A stretch of DNA of 64,000 nucleotides from Streptomyces hundungensis. Its GTDB lineage: Bacteria; Actinomycetota; Actinomycetes; Streptomycetales; Streptomycetaceae. A model generated the notes under the pieces. That model worked only from the letters and a program-made list of their open reading frames with translations. It made no database searches and had not been told where the DNA came from. The stretch covers positions 8,246,001 through 8,310,000 of the forward strand of contig NZ_CP032698.1 of the NCBI RefSeq assembly GCF_003627815.1. Direction: 5' to 3'. Numbering within the stretch: position 1 is the stretch's first letter; every line of letters starts with the position of its first letter. Below, in pieces: positions 25,486 to 36,468 of this stretch. Made by a program: the position numbers and the translations under genes.

Positions 25486-25532
25486 AGACCCGCTGCGCCG
25501 ACCCGCACGACAGGTTCGCCGGCAGACCCTGC
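25407..25532 (+). pseudogene. STAS-domain fragment of a SulP-type anion transporter
   Basis: A frame opening at 25407 reads ATVGAALDAVGTKHAQRGKP, then AEITGLKTRCADPHDRFAG. This is the pattern of the C-terminal STAS domain of actinobacterial SulP permeases (AALDA..TKYA.RGK...I.GLN..SA..HDRL.G). Only about 42 residues remain, joined directly to the DUF3817-like gene. A deletion scar. Confidence 0.5.
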
Positions 25533-25863
25533 CCTCGCGCCGCACGGCAGGCCGGCGCAGCTCGCCATGCCTCCGCGGCGTCCGCGAGGTGCTCGGCCGC
25601 CATCTGCGCGGTGACATGGGTGCAGCGGTCCACCCACCCCCGCCATGCTCGTCTCGCGCGTCCCGCGTCGCGCGTCCCGCCCGCCGATCAGCAGGCGACC
25701 CTCCGTCAAGATCGTTCTGTGACGAACAACCTAGACGGCCCTGCTGACTTGGACGCCCTGTCTGCGTTCCCGGACACACCGTCAGCATTGGGATTGCCCC
25801 GACGAGAGCGACGTTCCCCAAGTCAAGCCGACTGCGTCCAAGCACCCGTGACAGGGTGGACGG

Positions 25864-26475
25864 ATGACGACGAACCCCGAGTACTCATCCGACCTCCACC
25901 CCAAACCGTGGTTGAACACCGACCAGGCCCACGGAGATCTCATTGCGGCGAAGGCGCTCGTCTACGACCCCTGCGGGTTCGCCTGCTCGCAGCCAGTGCC
26001 CGAAGCCGAGGGCGCCGCTTACGCCGCCCACGAGTTCACCCTTGACGGCCTCTCCATCCGCTTCCGCGCAGCCAAGACGACCCCCTCCAAGGTCGGCCAA
26101 TTCGTCACCGTCTGGAAGAGGTCCCCGGCCGGGCCTATCCAGCCCTTCGACGCAACGGACCCCGTCGACCTCTTTGTCATCAGCACCCGCGACCATCACC
26201 ACTTCGGCCAGTTCGTCCTTCCCATGGACGAGCTCCGCCAACACGGCGTCATATCAGCAAGCGGTTCCGGTGGGAAACGAGCCTTCCGCGTCTACCCGCC
26301 CTGGGTGACCACCACCAACCGCCAGGCCAGCAGTGCGCAGGCGTGGCAGCTGGACTTCTTCCTGCACCTGCCCCAAGACAGGCCTGTCGACCTGGCCCGC
26401 GCTCACGAGCTCTACCACCCACAGGCCGGCGCTGGCGCAACCACAAGATCAGCCAGCCCAGCACGCGATCGCTGA
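25864..26475 (+). CDS. MepB family protein
   Basis: 203 residues from ATG at 25864, with GGGTGGA upstream. Shows the MepB signature in order: FVTVWKRSPAGPIQPFDATD, DLFVISTRDHHHFGQFVLP, GKRAFRVYPPW, and a final QAWQLDFF. MepB was first described beside the MepA efflux pump in Staphylococcus. Its activity is not established. Here it stands alone with no pump gene nearby. The last 20 residues look poorly conserved. Confidence 0.82.
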   Translation: MTTNPEYSSDLHPKPWLNTDQAHGDLIAAKALVYDPCGFACSQPVPEAEGAAYAAHEFTLDGLSIRFRAAKTTPSKVGQFVTVWKRSPAGPIQPFDATDPVDLFVISTRDHHHFGQFVLPMDELRQHGVISASGSGGKRAFRVYPPWVTTTNRQASSAQAWQLDFFLHLPQDRPVDLARAHELYHPQAGAGATTRSASPARDR

Positions 26476-26787
26476 TCACTTACGACCACTGATCATTCGG
26501 AATGGCTCGTCTTCCGCCAGGGAGCTGTCGTCAAACGCCTGCGCGTTCAGGGACAAAGGGCAGATTCAGCCCCGCTTGCCCTTCTGTGCCCGCAGGTGGG
26601 GCGATGAGGGGAGCGCAGTTATACCCCGTGCCGTCGCCGGTTTCACCATCCATCACTGCGCGTCGACATCGTTGGGGTTCCTTCGAGGTGCCACCCGGAT
26701 GGTCTTCGCGTACTCGTTGCGCTTACGCTTTCCGCTGGCCCGCGTCGCGTCCGGCGGCTGCGGGAGGTCAAGGAAGGTGGAAGGCCG
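26476..26787. other. Gene-free 0.3 kb before the phosphatase
   Basis: No convincing coding frame. The stretch is slightly AT-richer in places and probably holds the promoter of the SpoIIE-phosphatase gene. Only a run of GGAAGG just before 26788 stands out, as its ribosome site. Confidence 0.4.
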
Positions 26788-28248
26788 ATGCCCGAGCAGG
26801 CTTCGGCATTCGAGGACGGCGTTCCTGGCAAGCGCCTGCATCTGGTGCCCGACGAGGTCGTTGAGGCCGACCGGATGGAAGCGGTGCGCCGCTACGACAT
26901 CCTTGATACCCCGCCCGACGGGGCGTTCGACCGGGTGGCTGCGCTAGCGGCCCGCCTGTTCGACGTCCCCGTGGCGACGGTGACGATCGTGGACGAGGAC
27001 CGGATCTGGTTCAAGGCCGCGCACGGCCTGGACGGGGTCAGTGAGATCGGCCGCGACCCGGGCCTGTGCGGTTCGGCGGTGCTGCGCGACGATGCCCTGG
27101 TGATCCCTGACACGCTGCTCGATGACGTCGCCTGCGGCAACCCGCTGGTCACCGGTCCGCTGGGGGTTCGGTTCTACGCAGCCGCGCCGATCACCACTGC
27201 GGACGGGCACAAGCTGGGAACCATCAACGTCCTGGACACCAAGCCCCGCTCCATCACCTCCGAGCAGACTGCGACCCTGACCGATCTGGCGGCGATCGTG
27301 TTGGACGAGATGGAGCTGCGTCTGTCGGCGCTGCGCACGGTGCGCCAGGAGCAGCGGGCCGCCGAGGCTGAGCGGGCGGCCCGGGAGCAGGCGGAGAGGG
27401 ACAAGGCGGCGATCGCCTCCTTCGCCTCCACCTTGCAGCGCACCCTGTTGCCGCCGGCGCTGCCGACGGCGCCCGGCCTGGAGTTGGCCTGTCATTACCA
27501 CACCGCGTCCGTTCACGATGTGGGCGGCGACTTCTACGACGTCTTCCCCCTGCCCTCCGGGAAGTGGGGATTGTTCTTGGGGGACGTGTGCGGCAAGGGC
27601 GCCGAGGCGGCCACCATCACCTCCCTGGCCCGCTACACCCTGCGGGCCTCCGCCCAGCACACGGACGACCCCGTCGCGGTACTTGAGGCCCTGAACAACG
27701 CCCTGCTGGCCGACGTGTGGGCGGGCAGCCGGTTCTGCACAGCTTTCTTCGCCACCCTCACCCCCGCTGCGGCCGGGGGCTTCACCGTGGAGCTGGCCGC
27801 AGGTGGGCACCCTCCGGCCTACCACCTCAGTCCCGCCCCGCCCGAAGCCGGGCCCGCAACGCGCACGCGGGTGGAAGCGGTCCGCCCCAAGGGCGGCATG
27901 CTCATCGGGGCCTTCCCCGGCGCCCACTTCGCCTCCACCACCCGTCACCTCGCCCCCGGCCAGGCCCTGCTCCTCTACACCGACGGGCTGACCGAGGCAC
28001 GCACCAGCACCGGCGCCATGCTCGGTGACGAGGGCCTGACGGCCTTCCTCGCCGCTCGTCCCGCCTCGTGCGGGGCGGCGCAGTTGGTCCAGGACACCGT
28101 CGGTTTGCTGGACGCCCTGGCCGGGGGCGCGAGTGACGACGTCGCCCTGCTGGCTCTGTCGGTTCCCACTTCCGACCAGACCGCCGCCGCGACGCGGGCC
28201 GGATCCACCGCCCACACCACCGCCGCGCCCGCCGGCGAGGAGCACTGA
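26788..28248 (+). CDS. GAF-domain PP2C-type (SpoIIE) serine phosphatase
   Basis: 486 residues, ATG at 26788 after GGAAGG. Residues 35-185 are a GAF sensor domain (RRYDILDTPPDGAFDRVAAL; GLCGSAVLRDDALVI). A basic/acidic helical linker (190-215) follows, then the SpoIIE/RsbU phosphatase from about 225 to 460. Metal-binding acidic motifs are visible: VGGDFYDVF, LGDVCGKG, LYTDGLTEA and SDDVALLAL. Such enzymes dephosphorylate STAS anti-anti-sigma proteins in response to a signal. The gene 6 bases downstream is exactly such a substrate. Confidence 0.92.
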   Translation: MPEQASAFEDGVPGKRLHLVPDEVVEADRMEAVRRYDILDTPPDGAFDRVAALAARLFDVPVATVTIVDEDRIWFKAAHGLDGVSEIGRDPGLCGSAVLRDDALVIPDTLLDDVACGNPLVTGPLGVRFYAAAPITTADGHKLGTINVLDTKPRSITSEQTATLTDLAAIVLDEMELRLSALRTVRQEQRAAEAERAAREQAERDKAAIASFASTLQRTLLPPALPTAPGLELACHYHTASVHDVGGDFYDVFPLPSGKWGLFLGDVCGKGAEAATITSLARYTLRASAQHTDDPVAVLEALNNALLADVWAGSRFCTAFFATLTPAAAGGFTVELAAGGHPPAYHLSPAPPEAGPATRTRVEAVRPKGGMLIGAFPGAHFASTTRHLAPGQALLLYTDGLTEARTSTGAMLGDEGLTAFLAARPASCGAAQLVQDTVGLLDALAGGASDDVALLALSVPTSDQTAAATRAGSTAHTTAAPAGEEH

Positions 28249-28253
28249 CGGCC

Positions 28254-28622
28254 ATGACCGACGACATCGAGCTGGCCCTGACCACCACCCCCGGTCCCGC
28301 GGCGGTCGCAACCGTCACCGGCGAGATCGACCTGCATACCGCACCCGGCTTGCGGACCCGCGCGCTGGAGCTCATCGGCCAGGGCCACCGCCACTTGATC
28401 CTGGACCTGTCGGGTGTGGGCTTCTGTGACTCCGCCGGGCTCAGCGCACTGATCGGCATCTGGCACGGCGCCAAGGAAGCGGGCGGCTCCCTGACCCTGG
28501 CCGCCATCCCCGACCGGCTGATGCGCATGCTCACCCTCACGGGTGTGGACAGCCTCCTGCCCCATTACCCGAGCACCGCCGAAGCGCTCAGCGCCCACCA
28601 GAGCGCCCCCGGCCCCGCCTGA
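28254..28622 (+). CDS. STAS-domain anti-anti-sigma factor
   Basis: 122 residues, 6 bases after the phosphatase. Carries VTGEIDLHTAPGLRTRAL and the phosphorylatable Ser in FCDSAGLSAL (about residue 62), the diagnostic site of SpoIIAA/RsbV proteins. In the unphosphorylated state it should bind an anti-sigma kinase and free a sigma factor. Neither the kinase nor a SigB-type sigma is adjacent, so the third partner is encoded elsewhere. Confidence 0.93.
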   Translation: MTDDIELALTTTPGPAAVATVTGEIDLHTAPGLRTRALELIGQGHRHLILDLSGVGFCDSAGLSALIGIWHGAKEAGGSLTLAAIPDRLMRMLTLTGVDSLLPHYPSTAEALSAHQSAPGPA

Positions 28623-28784
28623 ACCGCTCCTTCGCCGACCTTTCACGTCCCTCTGCGGGCGGCGCAACCCGTTCTGCGCGGTGGTACAGCGAACAGCCGG
28701 GCCCTCGGGGGCGGTTCAGTCTTCGGCGTGCTCGCCGGCGTCCGGGTCACGTCGCGGAGGCAGGCCGCAGTCGGCCGGGACCGA

Positions 28785-28902
28785 AGCGTTCCACTACGAC
28801 GGCACCATCTTCCATCGGGTGGTCCGATTCATGATTCAGGGCGGCGGCTTCACCCTGGAGATGCAGCAGAAGCCGGCGCCGCAGCGGGTGGAGAACGGCG
28901 TT
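28785..28902 (+). pseudogene. Cyclophilin (peptidyl-prolyl isomerase) fragment
   Basis: One frame reads FHYDGTIFHRVVRFMIQGGG, then FTLEMQQKPAPQ. This matches the catalytic strand-loop of PpiA-type cyclophilins (FHRVI..FMIQGGGF...M.QK). The flanking sequence does not continue the family in any frame, so about 40 codons remain. Confidence 0.6.
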
Positions 28903-28933
28903 CGCCGCTCACGGCAGCAGAGCTGCGGCGAGC

Positions 28934-29547
28934 TCACGGGGCCGGGCGGCGAACGGGCTGTGGCTGCCCGGGAGGGTGCGCACGTGAACGGATCGCCGGG
29001 CAGAGTTCTGCGGTCCAGACCCCGGCCGGGTGGTCAGCGGGCGGCAGCCATAGTTGTGGCTGGGACTCGCGGTGCTTCTTGTCCGCCTGCTCTTCCCCAG
29101 GGAAACACCCTTTCGCATCGGGCCATGCAACTTGTAGGACGGGCAGCGGGGGCTGCCGGTAGAACTTGATGGCCCGCCCGAAGAAGGTTCGGTACCAACG
29201 CTGGTCCGCACTCTTGAGAGCGACTGGATAGCCGTCCACAACGTCGTGATGTTCTTGGCCGTTCTCCAGGACGCAGCCGGCGGCAGCCCTGTCGCCGAGG
29301 ATGTTGACATGCGGTGCATGGCGTGGATGTCGAGTCCGAACATGGCGAGCTCAGGCCCGCCATGCGTGTGCGCGAGGCCGATGGTGTACGCGAATCCCGG
29401 GCCGACCCCGTCCTCGGGGACCATGACCACATGCCAGCCATGCTGCTGCACGTTCGAATTGATCGTCAGGTCCATCTGGTCGGCTTCGCCGCGGTCGCCG
29501 TAGTCATGGCACAGAACGCAGCGGCACTCGAACGGATCACCAGTCAT
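28934..29547 (-). pseudogene. DUF4262 protein, frameshifted
   Basis: ATG at 29547. The first frame carries CxxC (CRCVLCHDYGD) and HGWHVVMVPEDGVGPGFAYT, the DUF4262 opening. Near 29285, after GLDIHAMHRM, one base is lost. The family then continues in another frame (NILGDRAAAGCVLENGQEHH, then WYRTFFGRAIKFYR, then PLPVLQVAWPD) to about 28960. DUF4262 proteins are uncharacterised. One indel separates this from a full gene. Confidence 0.7.
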
Positions 29548-29721
29548 ACACGGAGGCTACGAGGCGACCACGCAAGCTGATCGTTCGGGCCCTCAGCCGA
29601 ACACTGGGGTAATTCTCCGCGACCGCTCCCAGGATCTGTAACAGAGCCCGCTGAATGGCGTCACAGTCACTCACCGATCAGTTAGGACGGGAAGGACGCC
29701 TGAGGTTGGCGAAGACACCGC

Positions 29722-30414
29722 TCACTGCGGCGTTACGGCTCCGTCCACGACATCGGCTGCGGCCGGGGGCCGGATGGCCAGGGGTTCGTCGAAGCCACTG
29801 AACGAGGTGGTGGTCTCGCGGTCGGTGCTCTTGTAGAGGACCTTGAGAATGTAGGGCTTGCCTTCGGCGGCGACGGTGAAGGTGTATTGGCCGTCCCGGT
29901 CTGCCCTGTCGTGCACCACCACCTCGATGGCCTTCCGGCCGCTGACGGCCACCCGATTCCCCTTGATGGCCTCGCCGAAGGACGTGAACGGGTAGGGACA
30001 CGAGGCGAGTCCATCTCCTGGCTTCGCGCTGCTCGCCGGTGTCTTCGCCCAACGGGTCTGAGCCTCCGCCATGCCGTGACCCGCCTTCTTGAGATAGGCG
30101 GCGTCCGGCCGGACATAGTCCGTGTCGTCGATACGGATCTGTTCGAGGGTGCCGCCGTCGGCCCAGGTGGTCCTGTTCTTGCACTTGCTCTTGCGGTCGG
30201 TCGTCATGTGCGAGGTGTGCGAACCTCCGACGGAGGCGCCGGTGGTGTCCATGGTCACCGAACTGAGCGCGCTCATGGTCCGATTGGCGTCGTCGAGCAG
30301 CTGTCCGGCGGAGCGGTCCGCGGGTGCGGGAGAACTCTCCGAGCACCCGCTCAGCCCAGCCGCCAGCGCTGAACACGCGAGCACAGCTCTCATGGCGATC
30401 GTCGGCGTACGCAT
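29722..30414 (-). CDS. Lipoprotein
   Basis: 230 residues. ATG at 30414 with GGGGG about 6 bases upstream; an in-frame start at 30432 is less likely. Lipobox LSGC at about residue 24 marks cleavage and lipid attachment. The mature protein is a soluble domain with SYMDTT-like beta strands (KPYILKVLYKSTDRETTTSF) resembling the LppX/LprG-like lipoproteins of actinobacteria that bind lipids or act at the cell surface. No close partner genes; monocistronic. Confidence 0.8.
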   Translation of the reverse strand: MRTPTIAMRAVLACSALAAGLSGCSESSPAPADRSAGQLLDDANRTMSALSSVTMDTTGASVGGSHTSHMTTDRKSKCKNRTTWADGGTLEQIRIDDTDYVRPDAAYLKKAGHGMAEAQTRWAKTPASSAKPGDGLASCPYPFTSFGEAIKGNRVAVSGRKAIEVVVHDRADRDGQYTFTVAAEGKPYILKVLYKSTDRETTTSFSGFDEPLAIRPPAAADVVDGAVTPQ

Positions 30415-30549
30415 GGAAAACCCCCAGGTCATGAAGGTGCAACCCTACCCGGCTACATGCGCCCACCGGCGATCTCGTCCAAGCGAGAGTCACCCTTCGG
30501 TGCACTGCCCTGCGCGGCTGACCATGGCATTCGAGGTTCAAAGTGGGGT

Positions 30550-30858
30550 TGTCAGCGGTCGATCGGGAGAATGCCGTGCAGGCCGCTGTCAGAAGGGACC
30601 TGTTGGACCGTGTTGTCCAGGGTGTTGGCCGTCGATGACGGTTTCCAGGCCGTTGGGGAGCAGGTCTTTCTGTCGGTACCAGTCGCGTAAGTAGCCCTCG
30701 TTAACGTGCGAAAGGTATTCGGCATCCGGTTTCGTCGCGTGCCGGAGCACTGTCTCCGCGAAAGGCACGTGTGCATGAAGGTGGTCTGCCCGATCTCCGA
30801 CGGAGCGAGGGAGCCAGTCAGTAGGGGCCACCCGCGCCGATCCCTGGCCCGAGCCCAC
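30550..30858 (-). pseudogene. C-terminal half of an AAA/kinase-like ATP-binding protein, frameshifted
   Basis: The minus strand reads ETVLRHATKPDAEYLSHVNE, then DWYRQKDLLPNGLETVID. A frameshift near 30610 is followed by NTLDNTVQQVPSDSGL. This is the pattern of a family of small P-loop kinases in Streptomyces (RHATKP...WYR..DLLPGG.E.VI...TL..TV..I..D.GL). The P-loop half is missing. Confidence 0.45.
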
Positions 30859-31360
30859 TGAGCCGAGTTGCTGACGACGGTGCGCCGATGGGTGGTTGGG
30901 ACCGTTTCGCGGACAGCGCTGGAAGGCCTCCGTCCATCCTGCGAACTCAACGTGCCTCTAGAGGGGAGGGCAGCTGATGGTGTGGGGACAGGCGCTTCGA
31001 CTTCGGGTCGCTTCCTTCTGCATCCGCGGACGTGCCTGGCGACGGCGGGTAAATGCTCGGGAGGCCGCCGCTAGATCAGCCGCGTTGGACAGCCTCATTG
31101 ACCGGCTCGGGTTGCACGTCGACGCACGACATACGCGTCGCGCCATCCAGCAGACCCGTTCGACGTTGGAGACGGTCCCTTGGGTTGTCCTGCTGGTTCC
31201 TGGCGTGACGTTGATCGTTTCGGACGCCCTTCTGAGCGACGCCGTTTGGGCCCTTCATCGCGTCAGTGCTGCCCTGGGTGCGGACTCGCTTGCAGGAAGT
31301 TTCCGTCGATACAGCGTACTGATGCGGCACCTGGATACGCTGCCGCCCGGCCCGCGGGCA
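30859..31360. other. 0.5 kb without a supported gene
   Basis: A + strand frame (30977-31405) is open but lacks a ribosome site and any known motif, and an antisense frame is equally open. I see no reliable gene here. Confidence 0.4.
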
Positions 31361-31496
31361 GGGCACTTCGCTGCTGATGCTCATGGCCAAGTCCCGGCAC
31401 AATAAGCCGGAGAACCTCCGCCGCTACTTCAAGCCCTCGGCCGAAGCGATCGTCGGAGTCACCAGGCTGTTGGCGCCCGGCGACGCCCGGCGTTGA
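31361..31496 (+). pseudogene. C-terminal scrap of a tyrosine-recombinase/integrase-type protein
   Basis: The frame reads [20 protein letters not shown], then [18 protein letters not shown], then a stop. This matches the tail of actinobacterial phage-like integrases, in which the final helix after the (H)xxR..H region reads MxKxRHKxxxNxRRYxKPSxEAI. Catalytic residues are absent. A trace of a lost mobile element. Confidence 0.45.
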
Positions 31497-31699
31497 TCCA
31501 CTCAGTCAGCCGGAACCCCCGACCCTCATACATGGCGGGGTGTGGGTGAGGGCCGCTGTCTTCGGCGACCGTACTTCGGCTGCCGACCGCGCGTCGCGGG
31601 CGCCGACGGGGGAGGGGCTTGTCCATCCGCGGCGGACGGCAAAAAGCAAAGGCAAGGAGGTTACCCACTCCTTGCCACTCTCAACTTATAGCGCACGGG

Positions 31700-31718
31700 G
31701 GGCCTTGCGGCAAGGCCC
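31700..31718. promoter_or_regulatory. 19-bp perfect inverted repeat, rifamycin-associated element (RAE) type
   Basis: GGGCCTTGCGGCAAGGCCC is a perfect palindrome about a central G. A 19-bp inverted repeat of this kind, named the rifamycin-associated element, is known upstream of rifampicin-inactivating genes in actinobacteria and is needed for their rifampicin response. Here it lies about 220 bases upstream of the Rox-like gene. The match in length, symmetry and context is strong; the exact consensus is from memory. Confidence 0.8.
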
Positions 31719-31819
31719 GGGTCGTGGCGCAGAATCGTCGGCTGAGGCCAGCACTTGAGGTAATTAGGGATTCGCGAAGTACGTGCGTCTTTATCGACTG
31801 TGGGTTCTGCGGGACGTGA

Positions 31820-33367
<1,548 letters not shown>

Positions 33368-33649
33368 GCGCTGCTCGGCGCACGAAAGCCCACCGGCCCT
33401 GCCCGGACAGAGCGGGTACGCAAAGCTGTCACTCGGGAAGGAGCCCAGGGGAGAGGCCAGCAAGATGCCGGGCGCGTTCGGCGATCCGCGCCCGAGCTCG
33501 CCGGGCAGGTGAGGGCCGTGAAGCATGACGCGGACAGCGGTCGCCCGGACGTCGTTCCGGCAGCCCTGCCCACGGCACGACATCCCCGTGCATGTTCTTC
33601 GTGGGTGGGATCGGCTCGTGGTTCGAGTCAGTCAGCCTGGAAGAGGGGG

Positions 33650-33973
33650 CGGCTCGGTGGTGTCGATGACGTGGACCCGTGAGGGGAAGACGCGGTGAAG
33701 CAGGAAATTGTGGACTTCGGTGTCTGGGTCGGCGACGCCGTCGGACAGGATTTAGAGCTGGTAGTCGCGGTCGGCGGCGTCGATGACGGTGGACAGGACG
33801 GCGCCGATGGTGCTGATGCCGGAGACGATCAGAGTGGTGATGCCGCGCTCGCGTAGCTGTTGGTCGAGGTGGGTGGTGGACATGCCGCCGTAGCGGACCT
33901 CGCGCACGATGATGTCGCCGACTTGGGGAGCCAGGCGCTCCTGGCTGGCAGCGGCACGATCCTCGTGATGCAT
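33650..33973 (-). pseudogene. Isochorismatase-family hydrolase remnant
   Basis: The minus strand reads LAPQVGDIIVREVRYGGMST, then LDQQLRERGITTLIVSGIST, then DAADRDYQL followed by TAA. The family pattern resumes in the same frame after that stop (ILSDGVADPDTEVHNFLLHR, then VHVIDTTE). A nonsense codon, probably TAC to TAA, thus splits it. The N-terminal third, including the first catalytic Asp, is missing. Confidence 0.65.
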
Positions 33974-34119
33974 GACGGCCAGGGACTACGAAAGCCTCAT
34001 GTCCCGCGCCGAAGCACACATACTGAAGGCCTTCATCGCCCGCCAGGAGAAGTTCTGTCGAGCATGAGGGCTGACCCCGTGTCCCGCCTCCGTCCCCGCC
34101 CTTGGCCAGCAGCGCCAGG

Positions 34120-35133
34120 TCACGGGATGTCGAGCAGTACCTTCCCGGTCGCGCCCTGTTCGAGCGCGGCATGCGCGGCGGCGGCGTGCTCCAGCGTGAA
34201 GTGGTGCAGGGGCATCCCGGCCTCCTCACCCACACCCAGCGCGCCTTCGTGCACGGCTGCCGCGACATCCGTGAGCGCCTGCTGCTTCGCGGCAGGCGGC
34301 ACGGTGTAGACGTAGACGCTCTGCCAGCGCAGGTTCGCCGCCATCGAGGAGAGCACCGGGATGGAGAGCCGCTCGTCCTCGCCGCCCCCGTAGTAGGCCA
34401 CCACAGCTCCCCGGGCGGCCACCGCGATGTCGAGAGCGGAGTTGGCGCCGGGGGACACCTCCGCGATGATGTCGACGCCCCCGGGGGCGGAAGCCAGGAT
34501 TTCCGCGGCCGCGTCGTGCGAGCGGTAGTTGACCACGTGGTGGGCGCCTGCCGCGGCCGCGAGAACGCCTTTGGCGGGACCGCTGACCGTGGTGATCACA
34601 CGCGCTCCGGCCCAACGGGCAAGCTGGATGGCCGCGTTGCCGACCGCGCCTGCGCCGCCTGCCACCAGTACGGTCGTGCCCCGCAGGGCGCCGGGCGCGA
34701 GACGCCCTGGTCCACCGTCGTGAACTGTCAGTGTGCGGTGGGCGGTCAGGGCCGGTATGCCCAGGGAGGCGCCGAGTTCGAATGAGGCGTGGTCGGGCAG
34801 GTCGACGGCGTGCCGGTCGGGCACGAGCGTGTACTGCTGTGCCGTTCCCCAGGGCCGCTCCCACGCGGCCTCCCAGATCCACACTCGTTTTCCGACCCGT
34901 GCCGGGTCAACCCGCGGTCCGACAGCCTCGATCACTCCGGCGCCGTCCTGGTGGGGCACCTGCTCGGTCATGCCCGGCGGCAGCGCGCGTCTGCGGCTGC
35001 GCCAGTCGGTGGGGTTGACACCCGAGACGTGCATACGCACCTGTACTTCGCCCGGACCGGGCCTGGGCACGGGGCGCTCGACGAGCTGGAGCACCTCGGG
35101 ACCGCCGGCGGTCGTCCGGATGACGGACTTCAT
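34120..35133 (-). CDS. NADPH:quinone oxidoreductase (zinc-free MDR)
   Basis: 337 residues from ATG at 35133 (GAGTGA upstream). MDR superfamily with N-terminal GroES-like part (VSGVNPTDWRSRR; QDGAGVIEAVG) and Rossmann motif AGGAGAVGNAAIQLA near 180. Zinc ligands of alcohol dehydrogenases are absent, as in QOR/zeta-crystallin. Reduces quinones or enones with NADPH. It lies downstream of a TetR gene on the same strand, across about 370 bases; a link to the TetR/flavodoxin pair is possible since both involve quinone or flavin chemistry. Confidence 0.88.
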   Translation of the reverse strand: MKSVIRTTAGGPEVLQLVERPVPRPGPGEVQVRMHVSGVNPTDWRSRRRALPPGMTEQVPHQDGAGVIEAVGPRVDPARVGKRVWIWEAAWERPWGTAQQYTLVPDRHAVDLPDHASFELGASLGIPALTAHRTLTVHDGGPGRLAPGALRGTTVLVAGGAGAVGNAAIQLARWAGARVITTVSGPAKGVLAAAAGAHHVVNYRSHDAAAEILASAPGGVDIIAEVSPGANSALDIAVAARGAVVAYYGGGEDERLSIPVLSSMAANLRWQSVYVYTVPPAAKQQALTDVAAAVHEGALGVGEEAGMPLHHFTLEHAAAAHAALEQGATGKVLLDIP

Positions 35134-35503
35134 CTCTCACTCCTTCGCTCGCCCGGAATGCTGCCGCCCGGGGGAACACCGCTCTGCATGGGCCCCTCTT
35201 CGAACCTCCTTGCACAGCACGGTATTCCGGGGATCGTGCGGGTGGCCGTGGCCTTCCGCGCACCGAGGCGGCCAGCCGCGTAGAGCGCCAACTCGCCCCG
35301 CAACCAAGTCGCTTCAGAGGTATCCGCATATCGGCCGTGCCGCAGACGGGCCCGATCGGGAGGCTGAACGGAGTCCTGTCAGGCGGCTGCGACGGCGGTC
35401 GCTTGCCGGGCGAGCGGGCATTTCGGGTATGGCAGGGGGAGCGGTGCCGTTCGGTGGCTGATGGCGTGACTGACTGCGTCGCCCCTGTAGCGCTGCGACG
35501 GGT

Positions 35504-36232
35504 TCAGCCTGCCAGTTGCTGGAGCCACTCGCGGAGCAGAGCGGTCTCCGTGGCTCGCAGAGGCACCCCCGTACCCGTGCCCGGGTGTCCGGAGGTGAGT
35601 GCGGTTTCCAGTGCGGCGTCGAGGGTGAGAGCGCGCGAGGCCAGGTCGGACCCTGAGGAGGCGGGTGGGTCAGTGGTGACGGAGGCGATGATGGTGTCCC
35701 GCAGCCGCGCCGATGTGGACAGGTCCTGTTGTGAGGGCTCTTCGCCGATCAGCGCCAGTGTGGCGCCCGTTGTCGCGGCGTGGATGACTCGGGTGGCCTG
35801 TGCCACCGGAATGCGAAGGTGTCCGGCCTCCGCGGCCCGGCCCAGCAGTCTCACCAGCAGGGCGTGTGCCTCGTCCGCTGCCGGTGGGCGCCGCCCGGGC
35901 CGAACGGTGCCGTACATGAGCATGTAGAACGCGGGGTGGCGCAGCCCGAAGTCGACGTGCAGGTCCCAGCCGAGGTAGAGATCTGCGACCGGGTCGTCGG
36001 GCGTCTGGGCCAGTGCCTCCCGCTTCTCCTCCAGGTACATCTCGAAGCCGTAGGCGGCGAGCTCGCCCAGGAGGCCGTCCTTGTCCTCGAACATCCGGTA
36101 GAGCGCGGGGGCCGTAATGCCCGCGGCTGCGGCGACAGCGCGCGTGGAGACCGCTTCGCTGCCGCCCTCCTCCAGAAGTTTTGCGGCCACCTGTAGTACC
36201 TGGCGCCGCGCGGCGCGTCGTTCCTCGCTCAT
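35504..36232 (-). CDS. TetR-family regulator
   Basis: 242 residues from ATG at 36232. HTH at about 10-55 (AVSTRAVAAAAGITAPALYRMFEDKDGLL) and a TetR-type ligand domain (DLHVDFGLRHPAFYMLMYGT). Divergent from the flavodoxin gene, with about 235 bases between; the AT-rich part at 36235-36290 is the likely promoter/operator zone. Probably represses the flavodoxin-like gene and itself. Confidence 0.9.
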   Translation of the reverse strand: MSEERRAARRQVLQVAAKLLEEGGSEAVSTRAVAAAAGITAPALYRMFEDKDGLLGELAAYGFEMYLEEKREALAQTPDDPVADLYLGWDLHVDFGLRHPAFYMLMYGTVRPGRRPPAADEAHALLVRLLGRAAEAGHLRIPVAQATRVIHAATTGATLALIGEEPSQQDLSTSARLRDTIIASVTTDPPASSGSDLASRALTLDAALETALTSGHPGTGTGVPLRATETALLREWLQQLAG

Positions 36233-36468
36233 GGATCGACGATATCGCATCTTGCGTAACGGCGCCTTATCGGTGATACGGTCTGAGCCGGAACGCTGAT
36301 CAAGGCCCAGGGCTGGCGCTGCTCCTCGGAACCCGGCGCGCAACCTGCCCGCCCGCCCGGGCCTTGCGGTACCCGGAGCGTGGAGCAGTAAGGCAAGCCG
36401 CCGCAGCGGGCGTTCCGCTTCTCTCGATATCTCACGAACACGCCGCCACCGCGGCGGGGAGGAACACC

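Noticed and set aside
33972..34067. + strand frame MTARDYESLMSRAEAHILKA, possible end of an IS transposase
   Set aside because: It resembles the ...VRDYERL..SAEA... tails of IS4/IS5 transposases, but only about 30 codons exist and it overlaps the isochorismatase remnant. Too short to claim.
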